Source of the DNA: Chloroflexota bacterium
GTDB lineage: Bacteria; Chloroflexota; Limnocylindria; Limnocylindrales; CSP1-4
Reading direction: 5' to 3'
Length of the DNA: 9,230 nt
NCBI GenBank assembly: GCA_021785115.1
Contig: JAJYGO010000341.1
Coordinates: 1 to 9,230, forward strand
The notes below the pieces were generated by a model. The model was not told the origin of the DNA. It did no database searches and saw nothing but the letters and a program-made list of their open reading frames with translations. Positions 6,554-9,230 of this stretch are shown here, one piece after another. Position 1 is the stretch's first letter. Every line of letters starts with the position of its first letter. Position numbers and translations under genes: made by a program.

Positions 6554-7522
6554 CTAGCCTCCTCGTGGGGAGAGCGCATCGCGTAGCCCGTCGCCCACCA
6601 GGTTGAATGCCAGGGTCGCGAGGAGCAGGAACGCGCCGGGGTAGACCATCATCCACCACGCGTAGGTGAACAGGGACCCGCTGGTCGCGTCCGAGAGCAT
6701 CCTTCCCCACGACGGCGTCGACTGAGGGAGTCCAACCCCGAGATACGAGAGGGACGCCTCGAACAGGATGTTGCCGGGAATCGTCAGCGTCGCATACACG
6801 ATGATCGGGCCCACCAGGTTCGGGAGGAGCTCGGAGAACATGATTCGCCGGTCGCTCGCGCCCATCGCTCGTGCCGCCTCCACGAACTCTCGCTCCTTCA
6901 GCGAGATCACCTGACCCCGGACGATCCGGGCGATGTAGGGCCAGGTGAACAACGCGATGATGGCCGTGACGAGCGTCAGCCCGGGCTGCAGGGTGCCGCC
7001 CAGGCATCCCTTGGTCGACACCGAGCACACGGACGCGAGTCCGATCGCAAACAGCAGCAGCGGCAGCGAGAGCAGGACGTCGATGAAGCGGGACATGAGG
7101 GTGTCGAGCCAGCCCCCGTAGTAGCCGGCGATCGTTCCGATCACGACGCCGATCACCGTGGCGACGCCGGTCCCGACCACGGACACGGTGAGCGAGCTTC
7201 TCGCCCCGTAGATCGCCCGGACGAACACGTCGCGCCCTGCCTGATCTGCCCCGAACCAGAAGTGCGGGTCGGGGCCTTTCGGCAACCCAAGCCCGGTCAG
7301 CATGTTGCCGAACAGCTCGTTCGGCGTGTGGCCGACGAGCTTCGCGATCAGCGGGGCGAACAGGGCGAGCGCAACGAATTCGAGGACGAGCACCAGCCCC
7401 GCGATCGCCACCCGGTCCCGGACGAACCGGCTCCAGAACAGCTCCCAGTGCGATCGGCCGCGGACGACCTCGGGCCGCGCCCCGATGTCGGAGGTGAGGG
7501 GTGTGGGCGCATTCTGGGCCAT
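6554..7522 (-). CDS. ABC transporter permease, DppC/OppC type
   Basis: Inner-membrane permease (322 aa), partner of the DppB-type protein. It has a cytoplasmic N-terminal stretch, a first helix at about 38-62, the DppC hallmark HFWFGADQAGRDVFVRAIYG at 87-106, and further helices. The EAA loop REFVEAARAMGASDRRIMFS is at 211-230, and the end ALAFNLVGDGLRDALSP is close to the family pattern TLAFNLLGDGLRDALDP. An extra loop at about 164-180 carries two cysteines (166 and 173) that may form an external disulphide. The ATG at 7522 follows a purine-rich leader (AGGAGGG, then GGGAAGGG). No ATPase gene (dppD/dppF type) follows or precedes it in the window, so ATPases must be encoded elsewhere or beyond the edge. 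Confidence 0.95.
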   Translation of the reverse strand: MAQNAPTPLTSDIGARPEVVRGRSHWELFWSRFVRDRVAIAGLVLVLEFVALALFAPLIAKLVGHTPNELFGNMLTGLGLPKGPDPHFWFGADQAGRDVFVRAIYGARSSLTVSVVGTGVATVIGVVIGTIAGYYGGWLDTLMSRFIDVLLSLPLLLFAIGLASVCSVSTKGCLGGTLQPGLTLVTAIIALFTWPYIARIVRGQVISLKEREFVEAARAMGASDRRIMFSELLPNLVGPIIVYATLTIPGNILFEASLSYLGVGLPQSTPSWGRMLSDATSGSLFTYAWWMMVYPGAFLLLATLAFNLVGDGLRDALSPRGG

Positions 7523-7654
7523 CCCTTCCCGCTTTCCCTCCTGATCGGTCCCCCTACCCGAGGACCGCGACCCGCGACCTCGGCATGGCCTCGCGGCGCG
7601 GCACGCCGGTGCCGGCCCCGGCCGGCCGTCCGGCTCGGGCGAGCGCGTGATGGC
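7523..7654 (-). other. Kinase-permease gap with GC hairpins
   Basis: This 132-bp spacer separates the FGGY kinase stop from the DppC-type start. It holds GCCGGCC/GGCCGGC (7611-7626, 2-base loop) and CCGAGG/CCTCGG (7558-7583, 14-base loop). It also holds a tiny frame, MPRSRVAVLG-stop (7554-7586), with GAGG before its ATG. The hairpins could reduce read-through from kinase to transporter. No clear promoter for the permeases was found, so I infer they are co-transcribed with the kinase. Confidence 0.4.
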
Positions 7655-9148
7655 TCATGTCGTCGGGCCCGGCCAGCCGCGGACCGCTTGGCGCAGATGC
7701 TCGTGCCGGACCCAGAGCGCGTCCCAGACCCTGGTGGCTTCGGGCGTAGGCATCGCCCCGAGGGCATCGGCGTCCGCGGGCGGATCCGGTGGCGCTGCAC
7801 CCACCGAGGCCCACGCGAGGGACGCGGCCCCCCACGCGGATGCCGGGTAGGCGACTCCGCCGGGAATCTCCACCCTGCGCCCGGACGCGTCGGCAAGGGC
7901 GGTCCGAAAGCATGCGGCCCCGCCGCCGCGACCCGCAAGGAGGATCTCCCCCCGGGGAACGCCCGAGCCTTCGAGCACCTGCAGGCATCGGCGGCTCTCG
8001 AGCACCAGGCCCTCGAGCAGGGCGCGGGCGAGGTCCTCGCGCGAGTGGGAGGCGCTGAGCCCGGCAATGGTTCCCCGCAGTGACGGGTCCCAGAGGGCGC
8101 CCTGCTCCCCGTGGCCGAGATAGGGAAGCAGGGCGACCCCGTGGGCACCCGGCACCGATCCCTCCGCGAGCCTCCAGATCTCTGACTCGTCCGCACCGGG
8201 AACGATGAGGCGGACGAGCCACGACACCGTGGCCCCGGAGCTGATCAGGTCCATCTCGAGTCCCCAGCGACCGGGGTCCGGTGTCGGGGTCAGCAGGAAC
8301 CGGTGCGCAGCATCCCGACGGGGCCGGTCGCTCACGGCAAGGATCACGGTGCTCGTGCCCGCGACGTAGGCGACCTGGCCGGGCTCGGTGGCCCCGAGGC
8401 CGCGTGCCGCGAGCACCGAGTCCGCGGCCCCGAGGCACACGAGCAGACCCCGGGGGAGACCAAGGGCCGAGGCCGCATCCGCACGAAGGGGCTTGGTCGA
8501 GTCCGACGGCCTCACCTCGGGGAGGGCCGGGCCCCCATCCCAGCCCGCGGCCGCGAGGATCTCCGGGCTCCAGCGTCCGGCCTCGAGGTCGAAGCAGCCA
8601 ACGCCCGTGGCGGTGCTCGGATCGGTCGCCCAGGTCCCCGTCAACCACCAGAACAGGTAGTCCTTGGCCCCTGCCAGGTGGGCGACCCGCTCCGTGGGCG
8701 TCGGCTCGTGCTCGCGGACCCAGGCGAACATCGGGAGCAGGTAGCGGCCGTCCAACCACTGCCCGGTCGTCGCATACACCGCGGCCGGCCCAAGGGTCCG
8801 GCGCAGGCGCTCGGCCTGGGGCTCGGCCCGGTTGTCCTCCCAGGTGATGGCCGGCCGAACGGGAGCACCGTCGGCATCGGTGAGGACGAGGGTCGGGATC
8901 ATCCCCGAGAGCCCGAGCGCAACCCATCGCTTCGGATGCACCGCCGCGGCGAGGGACCCGAGGGCTCGGGCCGCCGCCCGCTGCCAGTCTCGGGGATCCT
9001 GCTCCGCCCGCCCGGGAGCCGGACGAAGGGTCGGGTAGCTCGCCTCGGCCCGGGCCACGATGTCTCCGTCCGCGGCCACGGCCACGGTCTTCAGCCCCGA
9101 GGTTCCGAAGTCGAGGCCGACGGCGACCTCAGGGATTCTGGTCGGCAC
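7655..9148 (-). CDS. FGGY-family carbohydrate kinase
   Basis: Cytoplasmic sugar or polyol kinase (497 aa) that transfers the ATP gamma-phosphate to its substrate. Domain I begins with the phosphate loop GLDFGTSGLKTVAV (11-24), then ITWEDNRA (101-108) and STATGVGCFDLEAGRWSPEI (178-197). Asp243 in LGAADSVLAARG is the likely catalytic base. Domain II has VAGTSTVI (262-269), YLGHGEQGALWDPSLRGTI (343-361), and AGRGGGAACFRTALADASG (405-423), the adenosine-binding region. Length and order fit xylulokinase-like members, but the sugar-site motif SGQMHG of xylulokinase is SGMIPT here (81-86), so xylulose is not assured. The start is GTG at 9148 with GGGGAGG 7 bases upstream. It lies 132 bp upstream of the permease pair on the same strand and may phosphorylate the imported solute or its breakdown product. 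Confidence 0.9.
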   Translation of the reverse strand: MPTRIPEVAVGLDFGTSGLKTVAVAADGDIVARAEASYPTLRPAPGRAEQDPRDWQRAAARALGSLAAAVHPKRWVALGLSGMIPTLVLTDADGAPVRPAITWEDNRAEPQAERLRRTLGPAAVYATTGQWLDGRYLLPMFAWVREHEPTPTERVAHLAGAKDYLFWWLTGTWATDPSTATGVGCFDLEAGRWSPEILAAAGWDGGPALPEVRPSDSTKPLRADAASALGLPRGLLVCLGAADSVLAARGLGATEPGQVAYVAGTSTVILAVSDRPRRDAAHRFLLTPTPDPGRWGLEMDLISSGATVSWLVRLIVPGADESEIWRLAEGSVPGAHGVALLPYLGHGEQGALWDPSLRGTIAGLSASHSREDLARALLEGLVLESRRCLQVLEGSGVPRGEILLAGRGGGAACFRTALADASGRRVEIPGGVAYPASAWGAASLAWASVGAAPPDPPADADALGAMPTPEATRVWDALWVRHEHLRQAVRGWPGPTT

Positions 9149-9230
9149 GCCGACGCCTCCCCATGCCCGGGGGCCCCTGCTGGGCGGGCAGGACCCGCCA
9201 GTCCCGGATGTCGGATGCCTGCAGGACGTG
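9129..9230 (-). CDS. Possible C-terminal end of an upstream gene (partial)
   Basis: A minus-strand frame enters from the window edge, reads HVLQASDIRDWRVLPAQQ, continues through a Gly/Pro/Arg-rich tail and stops at 9129-9131, overlapping the kinase start by 20 bases. Seventeen of its first eighteen codons end in G or C, better than the other frames here. The overlap with the kinase start would fit a polycistronic unit. It is too short to name; a chance open frame remains possible. Confidence 0.4.
   Translation of the reverse strand, partial: HVLQASDIRDWRVLPAQQGPPGMGRRRRADQNP

Noticed and set aside
5833..6606. Plus-strand frame over the DppB-type permease
   Set aside because: Low-complexity Arg/Glu/His/Pro sequence with no domain; the opposite strand encodes a complete permease.
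7554..8927. Second long minus frame over the FGGY kinase
   Set aside because: Arg/Pro/Gly-rich shadow of the kinase in another frame, with no recognisable motif; only its last ten codons were considered separately.

Overview
This is a GC-rich window (roughly two-thirds G+C or more, coding frames with almost all G/C third positions, several GTG starts). It most resembles an actinobacterium or a similar high-GC, Gram-positive-type bacterium. The lipoprotein signal followed by a Ser/Pro/Thr linker supports this, and an MreB remnant suggests a rod-shaped ancestry. The lineage is inferred from composition and gene style only.

Layout. (1) 26-1638, minus strand: a formamidase (AmiF type, complete Glu-Lys-Cys triad), followed downstream by a small GcvH-like lipoyl-domain protein. 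A perfect 12-bp inverted repeat lies between them. (2) About 1640-3580: no intact gene. This stretch holds two short dyads upstream of the formamidase, a possible transposase scrap, an orphan C-terminal coding scrap, the C-terminal 40% of MreB (minus) and a piece of a NarL/NarX-type sensor histidine kinase (plus). It reads as a decayed or rearranged junction. (3) 3587-5517, plus: an AT-rich promoter island and a family 5 (Dpp/Opp type) solute-binding lipoprotein. (4) 5518-5577: a very GC-rich hairpin region between convergent genes. (5) 5578-7522, minus: two Dpp/Opp-type permeases, tightly coupled. (6) 7655-9148, minus: an FGGY-family carbohydrate kinase, preceded by the probable tail of another gene that runs off the window edge.

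How the genes may work together. The binding protein and two permeases would form most of an ABC importer. Its ATPases are not in the window, and the binding protein is on the opposite strand from the permeases. The kinase gene on the permease strand suggests that the imported solute, or a product of it, is a sugar or polyol that is then phosphorylated; family 5 importers can carry sugars as well as peptides. The formamidase releases ammonia and formate from formamide. Its link to the lipoyl protein is unclear.

I found no clear new defence or mobile system. The most interesting points are the formamidase/lipoyl-protein pair, the gene-scrap region, the split-strand importer and the unusual sugar-site motif of the kinase.
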